A stretch of DNA of 7,893 nucleotides from an uncultured bacterium. Lineage in GTDB: Bacteria; Cyanobacteriota; Vampirovibrionia; Gastranaerophilales; Gastranaerophilaceae. Position 1 is the stretch's first letter. Every line of letters starts with the position of its first letter. Positions 7,153 to 7,893 of the stretch are shown here, one piece after another. Under the pieces are notes generated by a model. The model was not told where the DNA came from and searched no databases. It was given only the letters and a program-made list of their open reading frames with translations. A program made the position numbers and the translations under genes. Location: positions 1-7,893 of the forward strand of contig CADCPD010000009.1 in the NCBI GenBank assembly GCA_902803265.1, written 5' to 3'.

Positions 7153-7702
7153 GTTCTACCCCCCATTTTATAACATTTAATCCTGAATCAGGAACTAGAA
7201 TATCATTTTCCTCTTTTAGATACAAACAATGTTTTGTAAGAAAATCATCGCGATTCAAAAAAGATTCTTTTTTTATATTATTTTGAAGCTTCATAAGAGC
7301 ATCCAAAAGTGCTTCCGGCTTTGGCGGACACATTGGAAGATAGATATCAACAGGTAAAATTTTATCAACTCCTTTAACAACAGAATATGAATCAGTAAAC
7401 ATACCACCGCCGCATGTACAAGCTCCCATAGCTATAACATATTTTGGTTCAGGCATTTGTTGATACAACTTTAATAATGCAGGCGCCATTTTATGAGTAA
7501 TTGTACCTGCACAAATTAATAAATCAGCCTGTCTTGGAGATGCTCTGAAAACTTCGGAGCCAAATCTTGCGATGTCAAAGTCTGCAGCAGAAGTCTGCAT
7601 CATTTCTATACCACAACAAGAAGTAGCAAATGTCAAAGGCCATAGTGAATTTGCTCTACCCCAGTTTAAAACGTAATCAATACAGGAAACAATCACATTC
7701 AT
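7145..7702 (-). CDS. nuoB: NADH-quinone oxidoreductase subunit B (cluster N2 subunit, PSST)
   Basis: Peripheral subunit carrying the terminal [4Fe-4S] cluster N2, which reduces quinone at the NuoB/NuoD interface. All four N2 ligands are seen: the tandem C29-C30 in ATSCCGIEMM, C95 in VIAMGACTCGGGMF and C125 in PMCPPKPEALLDAL. The blocks FRASPRQADLLICAGTITHK (52-71) and MAPALLKLYQQMPEPK (72-87) are classic NuoB. Small deviations are an extra cysteine, C97, two residues after a ligand, and Met before C125 where glycine is usual. The 185-residue length includes a polar C-terminal tail of about 45 residues (from about 140) that is less conserved in the family. The ATG at 7702 overlaps the nuoA stop as ATGA, with GGGAGA at 7709..7714, 6 bases upstream. 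The 3' end overlaps nuoC by 8 bases. Confidence 0.98.
   Translation of the reverse strand: MNVIVSCIDYVLNWGRANSLWPLTFATSCCGIEMMQTSAADFDIARFGSEVFRASPRQADLLICAGTITHKMAPALLKLYQQMPEPKYVIAMGACTCGGGMFTDSYSVVKGVDKILPVDIYLPMCPPKPEALLDALMKLQNNIKKESFLNRDDFLTKHCLYLKEENDILVPDSGLNVIKWGVELD
7159..7164 (-). promoter_or_regulatory. G-run ribosome binding site for nuoC (decides TTG start)
   Basis: Six consecutive G on the minus strand, 6 bases before a TTG at 7152, inside the 3' end of nuoB. The reading frame is closed by TAG at 7156..7158, so this TTG is the first usable start. The site is a less canonical, all-G version of a Shine-Dalgarno sequence. Confidence 0.65.
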
Positions 7703-7893
7703 GAATTATCTCCCAACATGTTACTTTTGATAATAAAAAATAGAGTAAATAATAAAATTACAGTAAAAAGTATAATTTCTAATACTAAAAACAGCGGCAT
7801 TTTATTAAATGTGACAGCAAACGGGAATAAGAAAAAAGTAATAACGTCAAATATTAAAAACAAAATTGCATAGTTAAAATATTTAACATCAAA
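7699..7893 (-). CDS. nuoA: NADH-quinone oxidoreductase subunit A, C-terminal part (5' end outside window)
   Basis: The frame is open from the window edge at 7893 to a TGA at 7699..7701 and encodes the last 64 residues of NuoA (ND3 homologue; whole family proteins are about 120 residues), covering TM2 and TM3. The start reads FDVKYFNYAILFLIFDV and continues TFFLFPFAV after an isoleucine, which aligns well with the family's RFYLVALLFxIFDVExxFLxPWAV. The conserved membrane Asp is kept, but the paired Glu two residues later is Ile here (FDVI). TM3 has the usual glutamate (FLVLEIILF). The tail ends KSNMLGDNS rather than the common KGALEW. NuoA sits beside NuoH and NuoJ at the entry to the E-channel, so the missing acidic residue matters. 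The TGA forms an ATGA overlap with nuoB; its use as a stop supports the standard genetic code. Confidence 0.94.
   Translation of the reverse strand, partial: FDVKYFNYAILFLIFDVITFFLFPFAVTFNKMPLFLVLEIILFTVILLFTLFFIIKSNMLGDNS

Larger units (their letters stand above)
1..7893 (-). other. Internal part of an 11-subunit-type nuo operon (A-B-C-D-H-I-J-K-L-M)
   Basis: All ten genes lie on one strand with junctions of 4-base overlap (A/B), 8 (B/C), 8 (C/D), 1 (D/H), 1 (H/I), direct abutment (I/J), 8 (J/K), 1 (K/L) and a 1-base gap (L/M). There is no room for an internal promoter or terminator between genes, so a single polycistronic message with coupled translation is the natural inference. The operon's promoter and terminator are not in the window. 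The absence of nuoE, nuoF and nuoG between D and H is read directly from the one-base nuoD/nuoH overlap. Confidence 0.93.

Noticed and set aside
7699..7893. Possible frameshift or broken nuoA, since only 64 residues are present
   Set aside because: The frame is open to the window edge and aligns with the C-terminal half of NuoA, so this is truncation by the window, not a pseudogene.

Overview
The window is one stretch of a single operon, read entirely on the minus strand, that encodes the proton-pumping NADH:quinone oxidoreductase family (respiratory complex I, Nuo). From the high-coordinate end to the low-coordinate end, which is the direction of transcription, the genes are nuoA (3' end only), nuoB, nuoC, nuoD, nuoH, nuoI, nuoJ, nuoK, nuoL and nuoM (missing its 3' end). 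Both ends of the operon lie outside the window: the start of nuoA and any promoter are upstream of 7893, and the end of nuoM and presumably nuoN are beyond position 1.

Packing is extreme. Every junction is an overlap of 1, 4 or 8 bases, a direct stop-start abutment, or a 1-base gap, and most starts have a clear purine-rich Shine-Dalgarno sequence inside the preceding gene. No intergenic stretch could hold a promoter, terminator, RNA gene or mobile element. I saw no tRNA, rRNA, repeat array, CRISPR or insertion sequence.

Functionally, nuoB, C, D and I give the peripheral quinone-reducing module with cluster N2 and the two [4Fe-4S] clusters of NuoI. NuoH, A, J and K form the membrane heel and E-channel, and NuoL and NuoM are two of the three antiporter-like pumps. 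The NADH-oxidising module (NuoE, NuoF, NuoG) is absent from its usual place between nuoD and nuoH: those two genes overlap by one base. This is the layout of 11-subunit complexes, in which the electron donor is often ferredoxin, F420H2 or a dedicated partner rather than NADH. The donor cannot be seen here.

The DNA is AT-rich (roughly one third G+C by eye). It uses TGA as a stop (end of nuoA) and has strong AGGAGG-like ribosome sites, so it is bacterial with the standard code. The host lineage cannot be fixed from this window. A low-GC bacterium with a truncated Nuo operon fits, for example a non-photosynthetic Cyanobacteriota-type lineage, a Campylobacterota-like one, or another low-GC group, but this is a guess. 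NuoC and NuoD are separate genes, unlike the fused NuoCD of some groups.

The most interesting features are substitutions at normally well-conserved positions around the quinone/E-channel junction: NuoA has FDVI instead of FDVE, NuoJ has YGVAIP instead of YAGAI-type, NuoD has an altered C-terminus, and NuoI has a Cys-Ser in place of Cys-Pro. The canonical pump and cluster residues are otherwise retained.
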